From: [Eubacterium] yurii | GTDB lineage: Bacteria > Bacillota > Clostridia > Peptostreptococcales > Filifactoraceae | Reading direction: 5' to 3' | Assembly (NCBI GenBank): GCA_900167215.1 | Contig: FUZS01000004.1 | Location: forward strand, 159,380 to 223,379 | DNA: 64,000 nucleotides | Shown here: positions 55,797 through 64,000 of the stretch, in pieces | Layout: the number at the start of each line of letters is the position of its first letter | How positions within the stretch are numbered: the first letter of the stretch is position 1 | Position numbers and translations under genes: made by a program | The notes under the pieces: model-generated | Databases searched by the model: none | The model's input: only the letters and a program-made list of their open reading frames with translations | What the model was told of the DNA's origin: nothing

Positions 55797-57122
55797 ATGG
55801 AATTAAAGGCAAAAGACTTTTCTAATAAGATTACCAAAGTAGTTGGAAATTCAATAGCAGATGAGCTTGATATACAAGTTGGCGATATACTTTTGTCCAT
55901 CAATTCCCAAAAGATACAAGACATCATAGAATATCAGTATCTTATAGCCGAAGAGTATATAGAGCTTGAGATACAAACTCTTGACGGTGAGGTAGTGATA
56001 TACGAGATAGACAAGGATATAGATGAGGATTTGGGCATAGAATTTGAAAATCCAATTACAAATTCCGTTCAAACCTGCAGAAACAAATGTATATTCTGCT
56101 TTATAGACCAGCTACCCAAAGGTATGAGAAAGACGCTCTACATCAAGGACGATGATTCAAGGCTTTCTTTTTTGCAGGGTAATTTCATCACTATGACCAA
56201 TATGGGTGATGCTGAGATAGACAAGATGATAAAGTATCATATATCTCCTGTAAATATTTCAGTGCATACTACTAACCCTACTCTTCGTGTGAAAATGCTC
56301 AAAAACAAGAATGCAGGCGACATACTGGATAAAATGAAAAGGCTGAGCAATGCCAATATCAATATGAATGCCCAGATAGTGCTGATACCTAATGTCAATG
56401 ATAAAGAGGAGCTTGAAAATACCCTAAGCGACTTGGAAAAATTACATCCCAATCTTGAAAGTGTAGCTATAGTACCCATAGGCATTACCAAGTTTCGTGA
56501 CAGACTTGAAAAGGTGGACATATTTGACAAACAAAGCTCAAGGGATTTGATTGCTCAGATTCATCAGCTACAAAAGAATTACCTCAAAAAACTCAAGACA
56601 AGATTCGTCTTTTTATCTGATGAGTTTTATGTTATGGCAGATATAAAAAGACCTGCTCACAAGGACTACGAGGGTTATAAACAGCTTGAAAACGGAGTTG
56701 GACTGATGACCAAGCAGGAGTATGAATTTGTCAAAGAAATGAAAAAGGTCAAAGAATATGCCAAAAAGAGAGAGATATCCATTGCTACCGGAGTATCAGC
56801 CTATGAATTTATCAAAAAACTCGCAAATGATATTTGCTCCAAGTTTGAAACGCTTAGAGTAAGTGTATATAAGATAGAAAATGAATTTTTTGGCAAGACC
56901 ATAACAGTTGCAGGACTTATTACAGCAACAGACCTGCTAAAGCAGTTAAACGGCAAAAAGCTTGGAGAAGAGCTGCTGATACCTAAGGTCATGCTCAAGT
57001 CGGACGAGGACATCTTTTTGGACTCTATAACACTTGAGGACTTTCAAGAGAGACTGGGTACTAAGGTAAGAGCTGTAGATGTGGACGGACATAGCTTTGT
57101 AAAGAGTATATTGGATATATGA
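55797..57122 (+). CDS. DUF512-type radical SAM protein with N-terminal PDZ-like domain
   Basis: 441 residues from ATG 55797, six bases after GGAG; the TTG at 55785 overlaps that site. Residues ~1-75 form a PDZ-like domain (VVGNSIADELDIQVGDILLSI). CRNKCIFCFIDQLPKGMRKT holds the CxxxCxFC iron-sulfur motif that reduces S-adenosylmethionine, and the DUF512 domain follows from about residue 270 to the end. This family is widespread in Clostridia and commonly sits next to der; der is not here. The reaction is unknown. Confidence 0.9.
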   Translation: MELKAKDFSNKITKVVGNSIADELDIQVGDILLSINSQKIQDIIEYQYLIAEEYIELEIQTLDGEVVIYEIDKDIDEDLGIEFENPITNSVQTCRNKCIFCFIDQLPKGMRKTLYIKDDDSRLSFLQGNFITMTNMGDAEIDKMIKYHISPVNISVHTTNPTLRVKMLKNKNAGDILDKMKRLSNANINMNAQIVLIPNVNDKEELENTLSDLEKLHPNLESVAIVPIGITKFRDRLEKVDIFDKQSSRDLIAQIHQLQKNYLKKLKTRFVFLSDEFYVMADIKRPAHKDYEGYKQLENGVGLMTKQEYEFVKEMKKVKEYAKKREISIATGVSAYEFIKKLANDICSKFETLRVSVYKIENEFFGKTITVAGLITATDLLKQLNGKKLGEELLIPKVMLKSDEDIFLDSITLEDFQERLGTKVRAVDVDGHSFVKSILDI

Positions 57123-57250
57123 TTTATTGCTTTATTATAAATCTTATGAAAATATTTTATCCGTTATTTTGTCAAAATTTCGGTATTAGCCAAATTTTCC
57201 ATTTGAAAACTGCGTTAAAAACATTGAATTTAGATTATATTTTTAAAATA
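57121..57250 (+). repeat. Remnants of repeat families A and C
   Basis: 57121-57189 keeps the right half of family A (TTTATTATAAATC, TTTTATCCGTTATTTTGTCA, GGTATTAG). Directly after it, 57189-57250 resembles the left end of family C (CCAAATTTTCCATTTGAAAA, then CATTGAATTTAGATTATATT). The rest of 57123-57440 is AT-rich; no promoter is certain. Confidence 0.4.
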
Positions 57251-57440
57251 CATTACTATGGGAGGAATAGTATTTGTAATTAGTATAAATGAATTTTTTA
57301 GTCATTCATTTAATTAGGCTATATAAGATTTTAATATCTACTTTTTTGTATAGATATTAACCATAAAAAAATCAAAATAACAATAAAAAAGCAATATCAA
57401 ATCTGTCAAGTAAATAAGCTGACATATATTAGGAGAAAAA

Positions 57441-58343
57441 ATGATTGAAAAATTAAGAAATTATGGGATAAGAGAAAGTCTGCTCAAAGATTTGGAGTAT
57501 TTTACAAACTATTATAAGGTCGATGAAAAGGTGAAAAACAGGGTAAGTCCTCCAAGGACTTTTTACTACGGGATAGGGGTATGGGAGCAATGTCTATATG
57601 CTCTTTTGAACGGACAAAATATACTGCTTGTAGGTACTAAGGCTACAGGTAAGAACGTACTTGCCGACAATCTCGCCTATGCTTTTGCAAGACCTAAGTG
57701 GACTGTTTCATTCCACAATTTTTTGGATGCTGACGACCTTATAGGGGTGGACACTTACAAGGATTCCAAGGTTACATTTAGAAACGGCTCTATCACAAAT
57801 TGTGCAGTCTATGGAGGCTTTGGTGTATTGGACGAGATAAATATGGCGAAAAACGACGCAATATCAGTGCTTTATTCAGCGCTCGACTACAGGCGAATAA
57901 TAGATATATCAGGATATGACAAGATTGATTTGCAGGAGTCCACAAGATTTATCGCCACTATGAACTACGGATACTTCGGTACAAAGGAACTTAACGAAGC
58001 CTTGGTATCAAGATTTGCAGTTATACAGATGCCTGAAATCAATCAGGAAAAAATAGTGGAGATTTTAAGAGGCAGTGTAGAAGCAGTATCTGACGAAAAC
58101 TTGGAGCTTTTTGCTCAGATATTTGTAGATTTGCAGGAAAAGGCGAAAAACGGTCAAATTTCTCCAAAATCTGTAGACCTTAGAGGTATGATTACAGCTA
58201 TTAATCTTATTAAAAAGGGACTTTCTCCAAAGGAAGCAATGAAGATTTGTATTTCAAACAAGGTATTTGACGAATATGAGAGAAAGATAGTGGAAGATTT
58301 GATAAATCTTAAATTGCCGGAAAAATTGAACTTACAGGTGTGA
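57441..58343 (+). CDS. MoxR family AAA+ ATPase (CbbQ/NorQ-like)
   Basis: 300 residues. Walker A GTKATGKNVLADNLA, Walker B GVLDEINMAKND, a helix-2 insert region and sensor motifs (FIATMNYGYFGTKELNEALVSRF). MoxR ATPases work with VWA partners to insert metals or activate enzymes, for example CbbQ/CbbO on RuBisCO and NorQ/NorD on nitric oxide reductase. The adjacent VWA gene starts two bases after its stop. AGGAG precedes ATG. Target enzyme unknown. Confidence 0.92.
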   Translation: MIEKLRNYGIRESLLKDLEYFTNYYKVDEKVKNRVSPPRTFYYGIGVWEQCLYALLNGQNILLVGTKATGKNVLADNLAYAFARPKWTVSFHNFLDADDLIGVDTYKDSKVTFRNGSITNCAVYGGFGVLDEINMAKNDAISVLYSALDYRRIIDISGYDKIDLQESTRFIATMNYGYFGTKELNEALVSRFAVIQMPEINQEKIVEILRGSVEAVSDENLELFAQIFVDLQEKAKNGQISPKSVDLRGMITAINLIKKGLSPKEAMKICISNKVFDEYERKIVEDLINLKLPEKLNLQV

Positions 58344-58344
58344 G

Positions 58345-60063
58345 ATGAAAAACCTATCATATTTTGATAAAAACAGAATATCCAACATCGTATGGACCAT
58401 TACAAATAAATATGGCTACGATGTAGACTATAGCCTTATAAAAGAGGACTACTTTGCCTATGACTTACTGTACAATGCTGTAATCATAGGCAGTTTGTAC
58501 AATATACTCGATTATAAGATGATACTTGAATTTGTAAATCACATAAGGAGCAAGATAAAGAAAAATGACGAAATAATTAATATCTTCTTTATGTGTATAG
58601 AGTCCACTTGTGTGACTAAAAATACGGAATTTATAAGCAATATAAAAAATATCAGAGAAAAAAACTATAAGGAAAAAATAAAGAGCCTAAATACAGGTAA
58701 GAATAAGGACAGGCTATATAATGTACTGAAAATAGCCTATTGCAACAAATACCTAAGTCAAAATCTGCTATATCCCGATAATATCAAGTCTCTGATAGAC
58801 AGTATTTACGAATTTGAAAAAGTGGAAAACACCATTGAATTCATAGAAAAATTTAAACAAATCATAAATCTCCACTTTAAATTTGAAGAAGAAACAGCAA
58901 AGCAGGAAGACCTAAGCCACAAGCAGTTGACAAAGATAAGTGAGATAAGAAATAATACTCAGACCATTCAGGAATTCTTCGACAATTACACTTCGTCAGA
59001 GTTCAATCCAAATGAGAGCGTAATAGAGAAGAATTTTTCTACAGACTCTTCTACTATTGATGATAAGAGCAAGGAAAAGGAAGTACAGGACGACTTTGAA
59101 AAGATATGCCAGTATTATGGCAGGAGCATATACGGCAAGCAGATGCTCGATATAATAGAGAAAAAATACGCCCATGGTATACACGGCGGATATAAACTCT
59201 TTTTTACAGACGGTAATATAGAGGGTATTAAAGAAGACTACAGACGCTCCCAGATAATAAACGAGCACGAAAAAAACAGGCTACACTATAATATCAACAG
59301 GCAAAGATACGAAAAGTCAATCGAAAAAATAAAATCCCTTATTAGACAGAGCTTGAAGTTTGAAGAAAAGATGAAGATAAGATCCTTTAGCGGAGACATC
59401 AATGCCAAGAAGTTATACAGGGCGGAAAAAGTAAGAGATTATAAGGTATTCAACAAGGAAAAAAGAAGAGACCAGGCGGAGTTTTTCATAGATATAGTAC
59501 TTGACTCAAGTGCTTCACTGCTTGACAGGCAGGAGAAGCTATCCGTTGAGGCATATATAATATCGAGAGCTTTGGAAGAGTTGAAAATCAAAAACAGTGT
59601 CACGAGCTTCAACAGTTTCATTGACTATACCGTAATCAAAAAACTCAAGACTTACGAAAATCCGGACAGTGAAAAATGCTTTGAGTATTTTTGCAGTGGA
59701 GGAAACAGAGACGGACTTGCAATAGATGTCATAGGCTCAGAAGAAAGAGACAGCGACTCCAACAATCTTATGATACTTTTTACTGACGCCAGGCCATTTG
59801 ACGTACAGGTAATGCACGCTATAGGTACCAAGGCGAAAAAACCCTATCAGGGAGAGATGGCTATAGATGATACCGCAAGCGTGGTAAGAAAGCTCAAACG
59901 TAAGAACACCAAGATGTGCATAGTATTTAGCGGAGCAGAAGAAGACATCAAGGTGCTGAGATATATGTATGGCTCAGATTTCCTGTATATTGTTGATATA
60001 GAGCAGTTTTCTACCAAGGTAGGCAAGTTAATCAGCGATTATATAAGTACATTTTATGAATAA
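58345..60063 (+). CDS. VWA-domain protein (NorD/CobT/CoxE-like), MoxR partner
   Basis: 572 residues. The first ~370 residues are helical and charged and unrecognised. The C-terminal ~200 residues form a von Willebrand A domain with the metal-binding MIDAS motif DSSAS (IDIVLDSSASLLDRQEK), a downstream Gly/Asn/Asp loop (GGNRDGLAID) and LFTDARP. There is no signal peptide or membrane helix, so it is cytosolic. Translationally coupled to the MoxR gene. Such pairs remodel or load cofactors into client enzymes. Confidence 0.88.
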   Translation: MKNLSYFDKNRISNIVWTITNKYGYDVDYSLIKEDYFAYDLLYNAVIIGSLYNILDYKMILEFVNHIRSKIKKNDEIINIFFMCIESTCVTKNTEFISNIKNIREKNYKEKIKSLNTGKNKDRLYNVLKIAYCNKYLSQNLLYPDNIKSLIDSIYEFEKVENTIEFIEKFKQIINLHFKFEEETAKQEDLSHKQLTKISEIRNNTQTIQEFFDNYTSSEFNPNESVIEKNFSTDSSTIDDKSKEKEVQDDFEKICQYYGRSIYGKQMLDIIEKKYAHGIHGGYKLFFTDGNIEGIKEDYRRSQIINEHEKNRLHYNINRQRYEKSIEKIKSLIRQSLKFEEKMKIRSFSGDINAKKLYRAEKVRDYKVFNKEKRRDQAEFFIDIVLDSSASLLDRQEKLSVEAYIISRALEELKIKNSVTSFNSFIDYTVIKKLKTYENPDSEKCFEYFCSGGNRDGLAIDVIGSEERDSDSNNLMILFTDARPFDVQVMHAIGTKAKKPYQGEMAIDDTASVVRKLKRKNTKMCIVFSGAEEDIKVLRYMYGSDFLYIVDIEQFSTKVGKLISDYISTFYE

Positions 60064-60079
60064 TTTTATTTTTCAAAAA

Positions 60080-60120
60080 GTAACCTATGTTACCGATAAA
60101 TTTTTGAAATCGGGTATAAT
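60080..60120 (+). promoter_or_regulatory. Promoter with inverted repeat before the DUF1858 gene
   Basis: TATAAT (60115-60120) preceded by GGG; the -35 region is occupied by a 14-bp inverted repeat GTAAC-CTAT-GTTAC (60080-60093). Position suggests an operator. A separate promoter here would let the second half of the locus be regulated on its own. Confidence 0.45.
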
Positions 60121-60204
60121 AATTACAAAGTGACAAACATTATTAAAAAACACTTAGTTTAAAATAGGATGTATACAGAGATTGAAAAAATTTGGAGGCA
60201 AGAC

Positions 60205-61389
60205 ATGATAAATATTGATGACAAGATATATGATATAGTGCAACAGAATGAAAATGTGCTTGAGTTTTTAAAGGCAAACGGATTTGAAAATCTTGCCAAA
60301 CCCAATATGCTAAATATGATGGGTAAGCAGATAAGCCTAAGAACGGCGCTTAATTCCAAGGGTATCAATGAAAGTCTGTTTTTGGAAAACTTAAATGCAT
60401 TTTTGCAAAGCAAGGACGAGTTTAATACAGATAAATCTCAGATATTCAAAGGATATAATCCTGAAAAGGACGTAGCTATAAAGGGTGTACTGCCTTGTCC
60501 GATAAGAGTGCCGCTTACAGATACTATAGATGCTTTTATAAAATCTCAAAAGAGAGATTTCAACATCTTTGCAGACTTGGAGCCGGCAAGTAACGGCATA
60601 GACTCCATAGTACAAGACTTAAGCAGTGATGATTCGAGCAAGTACCCTGATATTATCACTACAGCAGGTTTTGAATTTTTCTTCGGAGACAGAGTAAAAT
60701 CTCTTATAGAACAAAAAATCTATGTTGGAGAAGACAGGGAAATAAACAGTGAATTTATCGAAAAAAATGCGGATTTAAAAGATCCTAAGGGCAATTATAA
60801 TGTAATGGGTATAGTGCCTGCAGTATTTATAGTAAATACAAAACTATTGGAGGGCAGAAAGCCGCCTACTTCTTGGGAAGATTTGCTAAGCGAAGAATTT
60901 GAAGGCAGAGTAAGCATACCTTTTATGGATCTTGACCTATTCAACGCCATAGTGCTTACTATATATTCAAAATTCGGTATGGAGGGTATAAAAAAATTAA
61001 AACGCTCTTATCACCAAAATCTTCACCCCTCACAAATGGTAAAGGCAAATAAAAACGAAGCTATAGTAAGTGTATCACCGTATTTCTTCACTACTATGAT
61101 ACAAGATGACTCCTTGGTCGCAGTATGGCCAACTGACGGAGCTATAGTAAGTCCTATATTTATGATAAGCAAGTCATACAGGGAGAATGTATCTGCTGTA
61201 AACGACTATCTGCACTCAAAGGAAATAGGCGAGATATTTTCTTTCAACGGTAACTTCCCTTCAACAAATCCTATGATTGACAACAAATTGAGGGATGATC
61301 AAAAATATATGTGGATAGGCTGGGATTTTATCTACAATAACGATATAGAAAAACTTATTAAAGAATTTACTGAAATGTTCACTTTATAA
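60205..61389 (+). CDS. DUF1858 plus solute-binding-protein-like domain, cytosolic
   Basis: 394 residues from ATG 60205, six bases after GGAGG. Residues ~1-75 resemble DUF1858 (DDKIYDIVQQNENVLEFLKA). From ~90 the sequence has the two-lobed periplasmic binding-protein pattern: IITTAGFEFFFGDRV, VPAVFIVNTKLLEGRKPPTS, WEDLLSEEFEGRVSIP and SVSPYFFTTMI. No signal peptide or lipobox is present, which is unusual for this fold and implies a cytosolic ligand or metal carrier. No ABC permease is near. Function unknown. Confidence 0.78.
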   Translation: MINIDDKIYDIVQQNENVLEFLKANGFENLAKPNMLNMMGKQISLRTALNSKGINESLFLENLNAFLQSKDEFNTDKSQIFKGYNPEKDVAIKGVLPCPIRVPLTDTIDAFIKSQKRDFNIFADLEPASNGIDSIVQDLSSDDSSKYPDIITTAGFEFFFGDRVKSLIEQKIYVGEDREINSEFIEKNADLKDPKGNYNVMGIVPAVFIVNTKLLEGRKPPTSWEDLLSEEFEGRVSIPFMDLDLFNAIVLTIYSKFGMEGIKKLKRSYHQNLHPSQMVKANKNEAIVSVSPYFFTTMIQDDSLVAVWPTDGAIVSPIFMISKSYRENVSAVNDYLHSKEIGEIFSFNGNFPSTNPMIDNKLRDDQKYMWIGWDFIYNNDIEKLIKEFTEMFTL

Positions 61390-61391
61390 AA

Positions 61392-61445
61392 GACGATATG
61401 TGTATCACGGTGTTTTTGCAAAATTAATATCGTCGATACACATAT
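61392..61445 (+). promoter_or_regulatory. Overlapping inverted repeats able to form a pseudoknot, downstream of the DUF1858 gene
   Basis: GACGATAT (61392-61399) pairs with ATATCGTC (61427-61434), and GTGTATC (61400-61406) with GATACAC (61435-61441), extended by ATAT on each side. The order S1-S2-S1'-S2' is that of an H-type pseudoknot; the two stems compete if extended. It begins three bases after the stop codon. No T-tract follows. Confidence 0.5.
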
Positions 61446-61510
61446 TTAATATATGGCTAAATATTTGATACTATTATCAATACTTTTGAATTTTATACAA
61501 AGATATAATA

Positions 61511-61611
61511 AAATATTTATGGTGTATTTATGGTAAAGTCATCAATTATATAATGTTTTTTTAAAACTATTGATGAAAATTATCTGTAGATTAAATAGAT
61601 AATAGTATTAG
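61511..61611 (-). repeat. Repeat family A, inverted partial copy
   Basis: Plus strand GGTAAAGTCATCAATTATAT, AAAACTATTGATGAAAATTA and TAGATTAAATAGATAATAGT: reverse of the left two thirds of family A. Most of the 287-nt gap before the GTPase gene is this copy and the structure above. Confidence 0.6.
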
Positions 61612-61676
61612 TATAGATAAATTAAAATTGACAAAGATAAGTATATTTAATAAATTGAAATATATGGAGAGATAAT

Positions 61677-62366
61677 ATGAACTTAGTAGTTGTTTCCGGT
61701 CCGCCTTCTTCAGGTAAGACCAGTATAATATTAAAATCCTGCGAAGCACTCAAAAGCAGAGGTATCAAAGCGGGTGTTGTAAAATTTGACTGTCTTTATA
61801 CAGATGATGACTTGATATATGAAAAAGCCGGTATTCCGGTAAAAAAAGGACTTTCAGGAGGTCTTTGCCCTGACCACTTTTTCGTATCCAATATTGAAGA
61901 GGTGGTAAAGTGGGGAGTAAATGAAGGTTTGGATGTGCTGATTACAGAATCTGCCGGACTTTGCAACAGATGTTCACCTTATATACAAAACATACTTGGA
62001 GTATGCGTAATAGACAATCTCTCAGGTATAAACACACCGAAAAAAATCGGACCTATGCTCAAGATGGCTGATATTGTAGTTGTCACAAAGTCTGACATAG
62101 TATCTCAGGCTGAAAGAGAGGTATTCTTATCAAGAGTAAGCTTTGTCAATCCTACGGCTGTTACTATGAATGTCAACGGACTTACAGGACAGGGAGCTTA
62201 TGAACTCAGCACTTTGCTATACAGTGAAGAAAAAAACATAACAACTGTAAAATCAATGAAACTCAGATTTCCTATGCCTACTGCCCTATGTTCATATTGC
62301 TTGGGTGAAACAAGGATAGGCGAGGACTATCAAAAGGGAAATATCAGAAAAATGCAAATGGATTGA
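61677..62366 (+). CDS. G3E-type GTPase (CobW/HypB/UreG-like)
   Basis: 229 residues. P-loop GPPSSGKTS, switch region TESAGLCNRCSP, and TKSD for guanine specificity. The C-terminus holds CSYCLGETRIG, adding two Cys; two more Cys occur in CNRC and one each in GLCPDH and VKFDC, forming several potential metal sites. G3E GTPases deliver Ni, Co or Zn to enzymes. It precedes an ABC-type ATPase by 13 nt and follows MoxR/VWA and a binding-protein-like gene, supporting a metal- or cofactor-insertion role. Client unknown. Confidence 0.85.
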   Translation: MNLVVVSGPPSSGKTSIILKSCEALKSRGIKAGVVKFDCLYTDDDLIYEKAGIPVKKGLSGGLCPDHFFVSNIEEVVKWGVNEGLDVLITESAGLCNRCSPYIQNILGVCVIDNLSGINTPKKIGPMLKMADIVVVTKSDIVSQAEREVFLSRVSFVNPTAVTMNVNGLTGQGAYELSTLLYSEEKNITTVKSMKLRFPMPTALCSYCLGETRIGEDYQKGNIRKMQMD

Positions 62367-62379
62367 TGAGGAGCAATAA

Positions 62380-63378
62380 ATGCAAAAAATTGGAGAATTA
62401 TTGAATAAATATCCGTTTTTAGACGGATTTTTCAGCGAAAACGACTATGATATTACAAATTATATGGACAAGACTTTTGAAGACTTCTTAAATGATTTTT
62501 CACCGGAGTATTTTGAAGACAAGGCTACTACCAAAGAAAATCTACTTGGAGAGCTTGACTCATATATAGCAGCTATGAAGGAGTTTTTGGGCATAAGTGA
62601 GGGAGATGACGTCAAATCACTTACGATTATCTCAGGATATAATAAATTTTCTGAGGCTGAAAATTTTGAAAGTCTGAAGATAGAAAAGTCACAAATAATA
62701 GCAATAGTAGGGCCTACAGGAGCAGGTAAGTCAAGACTCTTGCAAGACATAGAGTGGATGGCACAAAAGGACACGCCTACCAAGAGACAGATATTGATAA
62801 ATGATGAGATTCCTGACATTAAGAAGAGATTTGCTTCAAATAACAAACTTGTTGCTCAGCTTTCTCAAAATATGAACTTCGTAATGGACTTGAAGGTAAA
62901 AGAGTTCTTGCAATTACACGCACAAAGCAGATTGATTGAAAATATAGACGAAACAGTGGAAAAGATAATAACAGAGGCGAATAATCTCGCCGGAGAGACT
63001 TTCAAAGAAGATACAGACATCACATCACTAAGTGGTGGACAGTCAAGAGCGCTGATGATAGCTGACACTGCTATACTCAGCAAGTCGCCTATAGTATTGA
63101 TAGATGAGATAGAAAATGCAGGTATAGACAGGAAAAAAGCGCTTAATCTACTTGTGTCAAAGGACAAGATAGTGCTTATGGCAACTCACGACCCGACTTT
63201 GGCATTGATTGCAGATAAGAGGATAGTAATAAACAATGGCGGAATAGTAAATATACTGGAAACTACTGCCAAGGAAAAAGAACTGCTTGACGACCTCGAA
63301 ATCTACGACGAAAAATTCAAAAATATGAGATCCGCCCTAAGATACGGACAGACTTTGGATAATATAAGACTGTATTAA
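62380..63378 (+). CDS. ABC-type ATPase, soluble, with helical N-terminal extension
   Basis: 332 residues. Residues ~1-95 are helical; the first part (IGELLNKYPFLDGFFSENDY) resembles the DUF1858 pattern seen in the upstream gene. The nucleotide-binding domain has Walker A GPTGAGKS, signature LSGGQSRALM, Walker B VLIDEIENAG and the H-loop ATHD. No membrane segments and no permease nearby, so it is probably not a transporter but a soluble ATP-driven subunit. GAGGAG precedes ATG. Confidence 0.85.
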   Translation: MQKIGELLNKYPFLDGFFSENDYDITNYMDKTFEDFLNDFSPEYFEDKATTKENLLGELDSYIAAMKEFLGISEGDDVKSLTIISGYNKFSEAENFESLKIEKSQIIAIVGPTGAGKSRLLQDIEWMAQKDTPTKRQILINDEIPDIKKRFASNNKLVAQLSQNMNFVMDLKVKEFLQLHAQSRLIENIDETVEKIITEANNLAGETFKEDTDITSLSGGQSRALMIADTAILSKSPIVLIDEIENAGIDRKKALNLLVSKDKIVLMATHDPTLALIADKRIVINNGGIVNILETTAKEKELLDDLEIYDEKFKNMRSALRYGQTLDNIRLY

Positions 63379-63491
63379 TATAGGGTGCAGTATATATTTA
63401 AAAAATTGATTTTATATGAAAATTAACATTATGTAAGCTTTTAATAGCTTGTAAGTTAATGATTATAATGTCAATAAAAAATTTTATTGTG

Positions 63492-63547
63492 TGATAGGAT
63501 GTACTCATTGTTTTAATTTGTATAAGCACATCCTATCAACATTTTTT
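63492..63547 (+). terminator. Probable rho-independent terminator of the GTPase-ABC operon
   Basis: Perfect 11-bp stem TGATAGGATGT (63492-63502) / ACATCCTATCA (63528-63538) with a 25-nt loop and T6 shortly after. It may serve the convergent minus-strand gene as well. Confidence 0.7.
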
Positions 63548-63635
63548 AGATGATATATAAGCAAACTTTTAGTTTTTAAAGAAAAAGACTTATTTTGTAA
63601 ATAATTAATTTTACAATAATAGTGACAGAGATGTA

Positions 63636-64000
63636 TTAATATTCTCCATAATCACCGACTATAACTTGAGGATCATTAGTATGATCGAAATTCTTTGTAT
63701 TTGTTGTGTCAAATATAGTTAGAGCTACCAACCCAATATTATCAGGTTCTATTCCATTTTCGACGTAATATAATCCTGAAATAGAGTATTTTTTTTCTTT
63801 ATCTGTTTTTATATCACTTATATGTGGATAGAATCTAATATAGTTTATTTTACCATCATCAATGGAATCTCCACTTCCACCATCTGTATCAGGATCATAA
63901 GATACTATCTTTCCATCTATAAAATTCAATGCTGTATCTATTTCAGAGTCAAATTCTTTTCTCTTTCTAATTTTCTCTGAAAAGATACTTTTTAATGTTT
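63636..64000 (-). CDS. Unknown protein, C-terminal part only
   Basis: The minus-strand frame stays open from the stop at 63636 to the right edge, so the start is outside the window; about 121 residues are visible. The sequence is acidic, with YDPDTDGGSGDSIDDGKINY and YSISGLYYVENGIEPDN, and beta-strand-like spacing, possibly an extracellular or pilin-like protein. No family recognised. Confidence 0.6.
   Translation of the reverse strand, partial: TLKSIFSEKIRKRKEFDSEIDTALNFIDGKIVSYDPDTDGGSGDSIDDGKINYIRFYPHISDIKTDKEKKYSISGLYYVENGIEPDNIGLVALTIFDTTNTKNFDHTNDPQVIVGDYGEY

Noticed and set aside
57441..60063. MoxR/VWA pair as nitric oxide reductase activators NorQ/NorD
   Set aside because: No norB/norC genes or other denitrification genes are present; only the family relation is supported.

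Overview
The window is a chromosomal segment of an AT-rich, low-GC Gram-positive anaerobe of the Clostridia type. Evidence: the complete S10-spc-alpha ribosomal protein cluster in Firmicutes order, a zinc-type S14, a zinc-LID adenylate kinase, a KOW protein between map and infA, AGA-dominated arginine codons, strong AGGAGG ribosome binding sites, S-layer-homology and CAP-type exported proteins, a DXP-pathway gene, and an oxygen-sensitive style of gene content. The style fits Peptostreptococcaceae-like oral or gut bacteria, but no species can be named from this sequence. No rRNA, tRNA, CRISPR array, prophage or intact insertion sequence was recognised.

Layout. 1-4.5 kb: 3' part of a very large secreted subtilase. 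4.5-7.6 kb: repeats, a candidate small RNA, a membrane glycerophosphodiesterase on the minus strand, and a 345-nt leader with an intrinsic attenuator. 7.6-22.4 kb: rpsJ to rplQ including secY, adk, map, infA and rpoA but without rpsD. 22.7-25.8 kb: TetR regulator, ATC-hydrolase-like protein and MATE pump. 26.4-29.7 kb: Nudix/winged-helix regulator, SPFH protein and NAD-kinase-like protein. 29.8-31.0 kb: an Rpn nuclease with an internal start site, plus a free-standing duplicate of its C-terminal part. 31.1-32.1 kb: SLH protein. 32.2-40.6 kb, minus strand: mnmA, nitroreductase, clpC, radA, yacL-like, mraY. 41.1-46.2 kb: CAP protein, wecG/tagA, dxr, ybaK, rseP. 47-54.3 kb: dprA, acpP (minus), ftsW, murG, ftsQ, ftsZ, nrdR. 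54.9-57.1 kb: an unknown exported protein and a DUF512-type radical SAM protein. 57.4-63.4 kb: MoxR ATPase, VWA protein, DUF1858/solute-binding-like protein, G3E-type GTPase and ABC ATPase. 63.6-64 kb: 3' end of an unknown minus-strand gene.

The gaps between genes are dominated by three families of short, non-coding, inverted-repeat-ended elements, called here A (about 120-130 bp), B (about 110-120 bp) and C (about 228 bp, near-perfect termini). They are nested in places and look like MITE-type mobile DNA.

The strongest candidates for undescribed biology are: the Rpn gene with an intragenic Shine-Dalgarno/ATG and a duplicated stand-alone C-terminal ORF that keeps the same signals (a possible extra antitoxin); the five-gene MoxR/VWA/DUF1858/GTPase/ABC locus, which looks like a cytosolic enzyme- or metal-cofactor activation system; the Nudix-SPFH-NAD-kinase-like cluster under a palindromic operator; and the S10 leader with duplicated motifs flanking a terminator.
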